Shown here: positions 13,510-19,643 of the stretch, in pieces
Layout of the letters: every line of letters starts with the position of its first letter
Position numbering within the stretch: position 1 is the stretch's first letter
Assembly (NCBI GenBank): GCA_036266975.1
Contig: DATAWZ010000167.1
Coordinates: 1-20,050 of the forward strand
Reading direction: 5' to 3'
DNA length: 20,050 nt
Source of the DNA: DATAWZ01 sp036266975
Lineage (GTDB): Bacteria > Actinomycetota > Thermoleophilia > Solirubrobacterales > Solirubrobacteraceae
Notes under the pieces: generated by a model
Database searches by the model: none
Seen by the model: the letters and a program-made list of their open reading frames with translations, nothing else
What the model was told of the DNA's origin: nothing
Translations under genes and position numbers: made by a program

Positions 13510-14461
13510 GCTCACCTACCTTCAGGCGATCACCGACGCGCTGCGCTGCGCGCTGCGCGAGGATGACCGGGTGCTGCTGATGGGGGAGGACATCGGGCGC
13601 TTTGGCGGCGCGTTCAAGGCCACCGACGGGCTGATCGACGAGTTCGGCGCCGAGCGGGTGATCGACACGCCGCTGGCCGAGTCGGGCATCGTCGGCAGCG
13701 CGATCGGCGCGGCGGTGGTCGGCATGCGCCCGGTGTGCGAGATGCAGTTCGCCGACTTCATCTCCTGCGGCTTCGACCAGCTCGTCAACGTCGCCGGCAA
13801 GATGCACTACCGCCAGGGGCTGGCCGTGCCGATCGTCGTGCGCCTGCCCTCGGGCGGGGGTTTCTCCGGCGGGCCGTTCCACTCCCAGTGCCCGGAGGCG
13901 TGGTTCATGCACGCCCCCGGGATCAAGGTGCTCGCCCCGAGCACGGCCGAGGACGCCAAGGGCATGCTGCTGGCGGCGATCGCCGACCCCAACCCGGTGT
14001 GCCTGCTCGAGCACAAGCACCTCTACCGCCGGATCAAGGGCGAGGTCCCCGCCGAGGCGTACACGACCCCGATGCGGGCGCGCATCGCCCGGCCCGGCAG
14101 CGAGCTGGTCGTGATCGCCTACGGCGCGATGGTCCACGCTGCGCTGGAGGCGACCGAGGACCTGGGCGGCGTCGAGGTCCTCGACCTGCGCTCGCTCGTG
14201 CCGCTCGACCTGGAGGCGATCTGCGCCTCGGTCCGCCGCTGCGCCAAGGTGGTGATCGTCGACGAGGCCAACCAGACCTGCGCGGCCGGCGCCCAGGTCG
14301 CCGCGCTGATCGCCGAGCACTGCTTCGAGGACCTCGACGGGCCGGTTCGCCGGGTGGCGACGCCCGACGTGCCGATCGCCTTCTCGCCGCCGCTCGAGCG
14401 CGCGCTGCTGCCCCAGGTCGACGACATCAGGGAGGTGTGCCGTGAGCTCCTTCAGTATTAG
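13502..14461 (+). CDS. 2-oxoacid dehydrogenase E1 component, beta subunit
   Basis: A 319-residue partner of E1 alpha, of normal length. It starts YLQAITDALRCALREDDRVLLMGEDIGRFGGAFKATDGL, the conserved N-terminal TPP-binding region with the Glu of MGEDIG. It continues with RVIDTPLAESGIVGSAIGAAVVGMRPVCEMQFADF and GGGFSGGPFHSQCPEAWFMHAPGIKV (the site facing E1 alpha). The C-terminal transketolase domain follows (LDLRSLVPLDLEAI, VVIVDEANQTCAAGAQVAALI, VRRVATPDVPIAFSPPLE). The ATG lies inside the last codons of E1 alpha (8-nt overlap), so translation is probably coupled. Its 3' end overlaps the E2 start by 20 nt. The TAG stop lies two bases before the first 47-bp palindromic element. Confidence 0.94.
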   Translation: MPELTYLQAITDALRCALREDDRVLLMGEDIGRFGGAFKATDGLIDEFGAERVIDTPLAESGIVGSAIGAAVVGMRPVCEMQFADFISCGFDQLVNVAGKMHYRQGLAVPIVVRLPSGGGFSGGPFHSQCPEAWFMHAPGIKVLAPSTAEDAKGMLLAAIADPNPVCLLEHKHLYRRIKGEVPAEAYTTPMRARIARPGSELVVIAYGAMVHAALEATEDLGGVEVLDLRSLVPLDLEAICASVRRCAKVVIVDEANQTCAAGAQVAALIAEHCFEDLDGPVRRVATPDVPIAFSPPLERALLPQVDDIREVCRELLQY

Positions 14462-15656
14462 GAGCGAAGGTTCCGGCTCGCCGGCCCGCCGGCCGGCTGC
14501 GCCACCTTCGGATATCGAGGGCGAAGGTTCCGGCTCGCCGGCCCGCCGGCCGGCTGCGCCACCTTCGAATATCGACGTCGTCATGCCCCAGCTGGGCGTC
14601 TCGGTCGCCGAGGCCACGGTGATCGCCTGGCACCGGCACCCGGGCGAGACGGTCGCGGCCGACGAGGTGATCGCCGAGATCTCCTGCGACAAGGTCGACA
14701 GCGAGCTGCCGGCGCCGGCCGGCGGCGTGCTCGGCGAGGTGCTCGTCTCCGAGGGCGAGACCGTCCCGGTCGGCGCCGTGCTCGCCCGCATCGAGGCCGT
14801 CGCGGAGCGCGAGCGCTGGCACTCCCCGGTCGTGCGCAAGCTCGCGGCGGCGAGCGGGATCGACCCCGACACGGTCGACGGCACCGGCAGCGAGGGCCGC
14901 GTGCGGCGCAGGGACATCCTCGCGCGCCTCGCCGAAGCGGCGCCGATGCACACCGAGAGCCCCTATCGCGAACAGGACACGTCGGCGCCGGGCGAGCGCC
15001 TCTCGCCGATGCGGGCCTCGATCGCCGAGCACATGCTGCGCTCGCAGCGCACCGCCGCCCACGTGACGACGGTCATCGAGGTCGACTTCTCGCGCTCGCA
15101 GGCGCTGCGCGAGGAACTGGGCGTGAGCCCGCTGCCGATCGTCGCCGCGGCCACCGTGCGCGCGCTGGCCGCCGTCCCGGCGCTCAACGCGACGCTCGAG
15201 GGCGAGCGCCTGATCCGCCACGAGCATGTGAATCTGGGCATCGCCGTCGCGCTCGGCCCGGACGGCGGCGAGGGCCTGGTCGTGCCGGTCATCGAGCGCG
15301 CGCAGGAGCTCTCGATCCGGGGCCTGGCCGCGCGCATCGACGAGCTCGCGGTGCGCGCCCGTGCGGGCGAGCTGCGCCCGGACGAGCTGCACGGCGGGAC
15401 CTTCACGATCACCAACCCCGGTCGCTACGGCACGATCGCCGCGACCCCGATCATCAACCAGCCCCAGGTGGCCATCCTCGACCTCGAGGCGGTCGTCCGC
15501 CGCCCCGTCGTAGTGGATGACGCGATCGCGATCCGTCCGATGGTCAACCTGTGTTTGTCCTTCGACCACCGCGCGCTGGACGGCGTCACCGCCGCGCGCT
15601 TCCTGGCCGCCCTGCGCGGCGAGCTCGAGCACAAGGAGGTGCCGTCATGGCGCTGA
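14442..15656 (+). CDS. Dihydrolipoyl acyltransferase (E2) of the 2-oxoacid dehydrogenase complex, with N-terminal repeat insertion
   Basis: A 404-residue E2 starting at GTG 14442, with GGGAGG a few bases upstream. It accepts the acyl group from E1 on a lipoyl lysine and transfers it to CoA. Domains: a lipoyl domain at residues ~44-115 (IDVVMPQLGVSVAEATV; lipoylated Lys84 in SCDKVDSELPAPAGG); a peripheral subunit-binding domain at ~128-163 (SPVVRKLAAASGIDPDTVDG); a catalytic domain from ~187, with the active-site His376 and Asp380 in FDHRALDGVTAARFL. One lipoyl domain is usual for many bacterial E2s. Odd: residues ~8-40 are two copies of EGSGSPARRPAAPPS, each encoded by an identical 47-bp palindromic DNA element. 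They add a Pro/Ala-rich leader in front of the lipoyl domain and probably do not harm folding. The next gene overlaps by 10 nt. Confidence 0.93.
   Translation: MSSFSIRSEGSGSPARRPAAPPSDIEGEGSGSPARRPAAPPSNIDVVMPQLGVSVAEATVIAWHRHPGETVAADEVIAEISCDKVDSELPAPAGGVLGEVLVSEGETVPVGAVLARIEAVAERERWHSPVVRKLAAASGIDPDTVDGTGSEGRVRRRDILARLAEAAPMHTESPYREQDTSAPGERLSPMRASIAEHMLRSQRTAAHVTTVIEVDFSRSQALREELGVSPLPIVAAATVRALAAVPALNATLEGERLIRHEHVNLGIAVALGPDGGEGLVVPVIERAQELSIRGLAARIDELAVRARAGELRPDELHGGTFTITNPGRYGTIAATPIINQPQVAILDLEAVVRRPVVVDDAIAIRPMVNLCLSFDHRALDGVTAARFLAALRGELEHKEVPSWR
14464..14567 (+). repeat. Two identical 47-bp palindromic elements inserted in frame in E2
   Basis: Copy 1 spans 14464-14510 and copy 2 spans 14521-14567; they are identical over all 47 bases and 57 bp apart start to start. 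Each begins GCGAAGGTTCCGG and ends GCGCCACCTTCG. CGAAGGT and ACCTTCG are perfect 7-bp inverted ends, and the centre is dense in GCCGGC, so each copy can fold into a hairpin. Both are followed by (G/A)ATATCGA. The E2 frame stays open through both, giving EGSGSPARRPAAPPS twice. Their form recalls palindromic elements that invade coding genes, such as Rickettsia RPEs. No further full copy is seen in the window. Confidence 0.85.
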
Positions 15657-16747
15657 TCATCGATTACCCCGGCGAGGCACTGCCCGCCCGTCCGCGCGAG
15701 CCGCTCGAGCACGAGGAGCTGATCGTGCGCCGCGGCCAGCGCAGCGGGGTCTACTGCGCGATCGCCGTGCACTGCACCGTGCTCGGCCCGGCGCTCGGCG
15801 GCTGTCGCATGTGGTCCTACCCGACCGTGGACGAGGGCATCGACGACGCCCTGCGTCTGAGTCGCGCGATGACGATGAAGGCAGCGGCCGCCGGCCTGCC
15901 GCTCGGCGGCGGCAAGGGCGTCATCTGCCTGCCGCCAAACCTGAGCCCGTCGGACCGGATCCGCCACGAGCTGCTGCGCGACTTCGCCGAGACGATTGAC
16001 TCGCTCGGTGGGCGCTACATCACCGCCGAGGATGTCGGCACGAACAGCGCCGACATGGCGGTCGTGGCGCGCTTCACCAAGCACGTCGTGGGCCGCCCCC
16101 GGGAGGCGGGCGGCAGCGGCGACCCCGGCGACTACACCGCCGCCGGCGTGGAGGCCTCGATGCGGGCGGTCTGCCAGCACCTGTTCGCCTCGCCCGAGCT
16201 GACCGCGCGGCGGATCGCGATCGTCGGCTGCGGCAGCGTCGGGTCGCACCTGGCCCGCCGCCTGGCTCGCGTGCACGCCTCGCTGGTGCTCAGTGATGTC
16301 GACCCCGCCCGTAAGCGGCTCGCCCGCGAGCTGGGCGCCGACTGGATGGAGCCCGAGCAGGCGCTGACCACGCCGCTGGACGTGCTCGCGCCGTGCGCGA
16401 TGGGCGGCGTCATCCACGAGCGGCTGGTGGAGCGGCTGCGTTGCCGGGCGATCTGCGGCGCCGCCAACAACCAGCTCGTCGACCAGTCTCTCGCCGAGCG
16501 GCTGCAGGAGCGGGAGATCCTCTACGCGCCGGACTTCATTGTCAACGCCGGTGGGCTGATCAACGTCTCCGGCGAGCTCAACGGATACGACCCCTCGCTC
16601 GCCATCCGCCGGGTGGCCGAGCTGCAGCATGTGCTCGCACGGGTGCTGCGCGAGGCCGACCGGCGCAAGTGTACGCCGCTGGCGGCCGCCCGGGCCCAGG
16701 CCGAAACCTGGCTGAGCGCCGGCCGCGCACTGCGCGCCGCCGGCTGA
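15647..16747 (+). CDS. Leucine/valine-type amino acid dehydrogenase (Glu/Leu/Phe/Val dehydrogenase family)
   Basis: A 366-residue protein from ATG 15647, preceded by AAGGAGGT at ideal spacing. It oxidatively deaminates a branched-chain amino acid to its 2-oxoacid with NAD+, or runs in reverse. Seen: GPALGGCRMWSYP, the substrate-binding glycine loop of leucine dehydrogenase; MTMKAAAAGLPLGGGKGVI, with Lys78 and Lys90 12 residues apart as in leucine dehydrogenase; ITAEDVGTNSADM with the catalytic Asp; and the Rossmann motif IVGCGSVGSHLARRL. Also CGAANNQL and FIVNAGGLINVSGEL. It is the last of four overlapping genes and would feed 2-oxoacids to the complex encoded just upstream. Bacillus bkd operons show the same pairing (bcd with bkdAA/AB/B). 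Leu versus Val preference is not decided by sequence; glutamate is unlikely given length and motifs. Confidence 0.92.
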   Translation: MALIIDYPGEALPARPREPLEHEELIVRRGQRSGVYCAIAVHCTVLGPALGGCRMWSYPTVDEGIDDALRLSRAMTMKAAAAGLPLGGGKGVICLPPNLSPSDRIRHELLRDFAETIDSLGGRYITAEDVGTNSADMAVVARFTKHVVGRPREAGGSGDPGDYTAAGVEASMRAVCQHLFASPELTARRIAIVGCGSVGSHLARRLARVHASLVLSDVDPARKRLARELGADWMEPEQALTTPLDVLAPCAMGGVIHERLVERLRCRAICGAANNQLVDQSLAERLQEREILYAPDFIVNAGGLINVSGELNGYDPSLAIRRVAELQHVLARVLREADRRKCTPLAAARAQAETWLSAGRALRAAG

Positions 16748-16754
16748 AACGACG

Positions 16755-16792
16755 CCGGGGCGCGGGACGGCCGGCGCCGTCCCCCGCCCCGG
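16755..16792. terminator. Strong hairpin between convergent genes, probable bidirectional terminator
   Basis: CCGGGGCG (16755-16762) pairs with CGCCCCGG (16785-16792); after one C/C mismatch, GGGACGG (16764-16770) pairs with CCGTCCC (16777-16783), leaving a 6-nt loop. That is 15 paired bases, 8 nt past the dehydrogenase stop and 17 nt past the convergent lipoprotein stop. No T-tract follows on either side, as is common for GC-rich actinobacterial hairpins. Confidence 0.75.
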
Positions 16793-16808
16793 AAGCACCT
16801 CAGCGGGC

Positions 16809-17285
16809 CTACGGCGAGGTGCTGACCTGCTTCTGGGCCTGCGAGATCGCCGAGTTGGCCTGTGAGGCAGCGCTGTTGATCTCCGCCTCCGCGGCGGCGT
16901 TGCCGCCGGCGGCCTTCTTGGCCTGGGCGATGCCCTGGGCCGTCGCGGCCTTGCCCGCGTTCAGCGCGCTCTGCTCGGCCTGCTTGGCCGTGTTCTCAGC
17001 GGCGCTGTAATTGCCGGACTTGGCCTCCGCAGCGGCCTTCTGGGCCTCGCTCTTGGCGGCGTTCGTCTGGCTGGTGACGCTCGAGGACAGGCCGTTGCTA
17101 CTCGCGGCCGGCGTATTGCTGCTCGAGGCCGGCGTGTTGCTGGCCGAACTCGACGAACTCGGAGCCTTGGCGTTGGACGAGCTGGTGTTCGTGTTGGAGT
17201 GCGAGCTGCTGCCGCACCCGGCCGCGGCGAGCGTGCCGGCCATGACCAGCGCGAGCGCAGAACGGCTCAGAACCTTCGATGACAT
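16809..17285 (-). CDS. Small Ala/Ser/Asn-rich lipoprotein
   Basis: The product has 158 residues from ATG 17285, preceded by GGGGG 5 nt upstream; longer in-frame extension upstream looks non-coding and would bury the signal peptide. It begins MSSKVLSRSALALVMAGTLA, followed by AAGC with Cys24 as a lipidation site, so it is probably anchored on the outer face of the membrane. Next comes a ~45-residue Ser/Asn/Pro/Ala linker (SNTPASSSNTPAASS). Then a helical region of Ala/Gln/Lys/Asn repeats follows (AAENTAKQAEQSALNAGKAA, INSAASQANSAISQAQKQ), likely a short coiled coil. I recognise no named family. It converges on the 2-oxoacid dehydrogenase operon and diverges from the substrate-binding protein gene. 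Function unknown; a structural cell-envelope role is only a guess. Confidence 0.85.
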   Translation of the reverse strand: MSSKVLSRSALALVMAGTLAAAGCGSSSHSNTNTSSSNAKAPSSSSSASNTPASSSNTPAASSNGLSSSVTSQTNAAKSEAQKAAAEAKSGNYSAAENTAKQAEQSALNAGKAATAQGIAQAKKAAGGNAAAEAEINSAASQANSAISQAQKQVSTSP

Positions 17286-17295
17286 TGATGCCCCC

Positions 17296-17301
17296 AATCT
17301 A
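17296..17301 (-). promoter_or_regulatory. -10 box of the small lipoprotein gene (TAGATT)
   Basis: TAGATT lies 10 nt before the ATG at 17285 and fits TAnnnT. The GGGGG ribosome binding site begins directly after the box, so the true transcription start may be too close to include it. The distance again suggests a very short leader. Confidence 0.4.
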
Positions 17302-17386
17302 TGCGTGTGGTCGTCCCTGCGGACGAGAAACCCCGGCGGCCACCCTCGCGCCCCCCGGTAAGCGTACGGCAGCATACCTGACGTAA

Positions 17387-17430
17387 GGGCGCCGACGTGC
17401 CCGGGCAGGCAAGGGGCGCCCTCGTATAGT
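17387..17430 (+). promoter_or_regulatory. Promoter and nested palindrome upstream of the substrate-binding protein
   Basis: TATAGT (17425-17430) is the best -10 match in the window and lies 9 nt before ATG 17440. Upstream, GGGCGCC (17387-17393) and GGCGCCC (17415-17421) form a perfect 7-bp inverted repeat enclosing the perfect 10-bp palindrome TGCCCGGGCA (17398-17407). The inner palindrome falls where the -35 box should be, and no TTGACA-like -35 is present. This is the layout of a repressed or activator-dependent promoter. Confidence 0.45.
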
Positions 17431-17439
17431 CCCGCGCGA

Positions 17440-18417
17440 ATGCGTCGGCCTGTGCTCGCCCTGCTCGCCGCGGCTTCGATCGCCCTCGCCGTGAGCGGCT
17501 GCGGAAGCGGCGCCAGTAGCCGTGGGCTGCGCCGCGCGACGCTGATCCTCGACTTCGTGCCCAACGCGGTCCACGTCGGCATCTACGACGCGCTCGGCAC
17601 CGGCCTATATCGCCGACGGGGGATCGACCTGCGGGTAATCCCGCCGTCCTCGACCTCGGACACGCTGCGCCTGATCGACGCGGGCAAGGCCGACTTCGGC
17701 ATCGCCGACGGCATCGACGTCGCCCAGCAGATCGCCTCCGGCCAGGACGCCGTGGCGGTCATGGCGATCGTCCAGCGCCCGCTGGGCGCGGTGATCGCGC
17801 TGGCCCATGAGCATCTGCGCTCGGCGGCCGCTCTGCAGGGCCGCACGGTCGGGATTACCGGCGTGCCCTCGGACCTCGCCGTGCTCGACACCGAGGTCGC
17901 CCACGCGGGCGGCAACCCGGCCAAGGTCCACGTCGTGACGATCGGCTTTGACGGCACCACTTACCTGGAGGCGGGCAAGATCGACGCGTTCACCGGCTAC
18001 TGGGCCGACGACGGCGTGCAGGTCGCGCTCGCCGGCGACCCGGTGCAGGACTTCCGCCTGGAGCAGAACGGCGGGCCGGCGTACCCGGGGCTGATCGTCT
18101 TCACCACACGCCGCGAGATCGCCCGCGACCCCACGCTCGTGCGCGCGTTCGTGGCCGCGACCGTCCAGGGCTACGAGCAGACGCTGCGGGACCCGGGAGC
18201 GGCGCTCGATCAGCTCCTGCGCCAGAACCCGACGATCGAGCGCCGGCTGGCCGCGGCCTCGCTACGCGACTACCTGCCGCTGTTCGCCGAGGGCGGCGCG
18301 GTGGGCGAGCTGCACCCGGCGGCGCTGCGCGCGCTCTCGAGCTGGCTCTACGCCCACCACCTCATCAAGGCCCCGATCGTGCCGAGCCGCTTCGGAACCA
18401 ACGCCTTCCTGCCCTGA
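17440..18417 (+). CDS. NMT1/THI5-like ABC transporter substrate-binding lipoprotein
   Basis: A 325-residue protein with a lipoprotein signal (MRRPVLALLAAASIALAVSG, lipidated Cys21), so it is exported and membrane-anchored. The mature start ATLILDFVPNAVHVGIYDALGTGLYRRRGIDLRV matches the NMT1/THI5 periplasmic-binding fold used by uptake systems for thiamine precursors (ThiY), riboflavin (RibY) and related aromatic compounds or sulfonates. Further family features are DTLRLIDAGKADFGIADGIDV, LQGRTVGITGVPSDLAVL, and FTGYWADDGVQVAL. Such proteins deliver ligand to a permease and ATPase. No permease or ATPase gene lies beside it: the left neighbour is an unrelated lipoprotein, and the right side is IS-derived DNA. 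It may have lost partners or may use one encoded elsewhere. The ligand is unknown; no convincing TPP or FMN riboswitch is seen upstream. Confidence 0.9.
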   Translation: MRRPVLALLAAASIALAVSGCGSGASSRGLRRATLILDFVPNAVHVGIYDALGTGLYRRRGIDLRVIPPSSTSDTLRLIDAGKADFGIADGIDVAQQIASGQDAVAVMAIVQRPLGAVIALAHEHLRSAAALQGRTVGITGVPSDLAVLDTEVAHAGGNPAKVHVVTIGFDGTTYLEAGKIDAFTGYWADDGVQVALAGDPVQDFRLEQNGGPAYPGLIVFTTRREIARDPTLVRAFVAATVQGYEQTLRDPGAALDQLLRQNPTIERRLAAASLRDYLPLFAEGGAVGELHPAALRALSSWLYAHHLIKAPIVPSRFGTNAFLP

Positions 18418-18422
18418 GAGCC

Positions 18423-18460
18423 GCTGCTTGGGCAGCAGTTGCGCTCCGGATTGCGCGGAG
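18423..18460 (+). terminator. Two small hairpins after the substrate-binding protein gene
   Basis: GCTGC/GCAGC (18423-18427, 18432-18436; 4-nt loop) and CTCCG/CGGAG (18444-18448, 18456-18460; 7-nt loop) follow the stop codon by a few bases. Five-bp stems without a T-tract make only a weak terminator candidate. Confidence 0.3.
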
Positions 18461-18494
18461 GCCGAGCTCCAGACCGCCGCAGCTGTCCGCCCTC

Positions 18495-18618
18495 GTGGCA
18501 CCGCCTGCAAATCCGCTCCCGCTTCGCGGCTGCAAATCTTCGCCTGGCGGCTCCCTGCGTCCTGGCCATGCTCGATTTTCGCTCGCGAATCGACGACCGG
18601 ATTTACAGGAGGCACCAC
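18495..18618. repeat. 124-bp element with 21-bp imperfect terminal inverted repeats
   Basis: The left end starts GTGGCACCGCCTGCAAATCC and the right end finishes GGATTTACAGGAGGCACCAC; 17 of 21 positions are complementary, including the outer four and a run of seven at the inner edge. Inside are CCGC-TTC-GCGG (18519-18529) and TCGATT...AATCGA (18572-18593), plus a second CTGCAAATC (18529-18537). It encodes no protein. It could be a miniature inverted-repeat element, a dispersed intergenic repeat, or a structured RNA. It ends next to the decayed IS110 element. Confidence 0.55.
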
Positions 18619-18620
18619 TA

Positions 18621-18752
18621 GACACTATGGCGGTGGTCGCTCGGTTGCTGAGCTTGACCGGCGGGGTGTAAGGGCCGGACGCTCCTCGCGGGGGTTTGTC
18701 TGGCTGGAGAGTGGCTCCGGCTGACCCCATGTGTGTCTGAGGAGGTCCGGCC
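18621..18752 (+). ncRNA. Candidate bridge-RNA region in the left end of the IS110 remnant
   Basis: The 132 bases before the transposase start contain three successive hairpins: GCTC/GAGC (18639-18653), CCGGC/GCCGG (18658-18678) and CTGGAG/CTCCGG (18704-18720). IS110-family elements of the IS110 group are known to carry a structured bridge RNA in the non-coding end upstream of the recombinase. The position and stem-loop series fit, but no target or donor guide pairing was verified, and the element itself is broken. The outer limit of the IS on this side is not certain. Confidence 0.35.
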
Positions 18753-19643
18753 TTGTTCGAGACGATGACAGTTGCTGGGTTTGATGTCCATGCCCGATCG
18801 ATTCATGGTGCCGCGGTGCATGTCCGGACCGGGGAGCTGCTGCGAATCCGGTTCGGGGCGGGGTTCAGGCGCCGATCGCGTGGCTGAATTCGCTGCCGGG
18901 CCCGGTCAGGGCGTGTTATGAGGCTGGGCCGACGGGGTTCGGGCTCTACCGCGCGGCGGTCGCGGCCGGGATCGATATGCGGGTGGTGGCGCCGGGGAAG
19001 ACCCCCAGGGGCCCGGCGGATCGGGTCAAGACCGATCGCAAGGACGCCGAGCTGCTGGCCCGGTTGCCGCTGGCCGGGCAGCTGACCGAGGTCGTTGTCC
19101 CGCCGGCGCAGGTGGAGGCGGCCCGGGAGCTGACCCGAGCGCATGACGGCGCCCGGCGGGATCTGGTGAACGCCCGCCACCGGGTCTCCAAGATGCTCTT
19201 GCGTCATGGCCGGGTCTACCCCAAGCCATCGACGTGGACGATCGAGCATCGCCGTTGGCTGGCCGTCCAGCAGTTCGAGCACCCGGCCAGCGAGCTCGCC
19301 TACGCCGACCTGAGGGGTCCTGGCTGGGGCTGACCCCTCGCTCAGCCGGTCCGGCGAGAGCTCCCATCAAGGAGCGATCACCAAAACCGGTTCCAAGCTC
19401 GCGCGCCGCCTGCTGGTCGAGGCGGCCTGGCACGACAACCGCCCGCCCCGGATCGGCGCGACATTGCGCAACCGCCAACAGGATCAGCCCGACCACGCCT
19501 TGCAGATCTCAAACCGAGCGCAGCAGCGTCTTCACCACGTGCACAGGCGGATGCGAGCACGCAGCAAGCCCGGCAACGTGATCGCCGTCGCGATCGCGCG
19601 CGAACTGTCTTGCTTCCTGTGGGCGGCCGCGACCGCCGAATAG
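18753..19643 (+). pseudogene. IS110-family transposase (DEDD recombinase), disrupted
   Basis: The start is TTG 18753 with GAGGAGG 7 nt upstream. The N-terminal RuvC-like part reads TVAGFDVHARSIHGAAVHVRTGELL. It shifts frame near 18866, where one lost G (TTC-AGG for TTC-GAGG) would restore PIAWLNSLPGPVRACYEAGP. The second frame runs through VKTDRKDAELLARL and LVNARHRVSKMLLRHGRVYP, keeping the acidic DEDD residues, to about 19311. There the text jumps from ASELAYADLRG to SWLGLTP, skipping an estimated 60-90 residues of the usual middle. A further one-base loss near 19338 shifts to the C-terminal frame SLSRSGESSHQGAITKTGSK...RRLLVEAAW, with the conserved Ser/Gly/Thr-Lys motif, ending FLWAAATAE and TAG at 19643. 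There are at least three lesions, so no active enzyme is made. Confidence 0.88.

Noticed and set aside
14464..14567. CRISPR array
   Set aside because: There are only two repeats with a 10-bp gap, lying inside an open coding frame, with no further units or cas genes.
12385..14953. Long minus-strand open frames opposite the E1/E2 genes
   Set aside because: The plus strand holds complete, well-recognised enzymes. The antisense frames show no domain structure.
17286..17439. TPP riboswitch before the THI5-like binding protein, suggested by ACCTGACG near 17377
   Set aside because: The conserved CUGAGA-type motif and the paired helices of the THI element are missing, and the -10 box lies downstream of this stretch, so it would not be transcribed.
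16809..17582. 257-residue version of the small lipoprotein from an upstream start
   Set aside because: The extra N-terminal residues overlap the divergent gene and its promoter, and would bury the lipoprotein signal peptide.
19234..19581. 115-residue plus-strand open frame in the IS
   Set aside because: It is a wrong-frame run through the transposase pseudogene. Only its short LGLTP segment belongs to the transposase; the C-terminal motif is in another frame.
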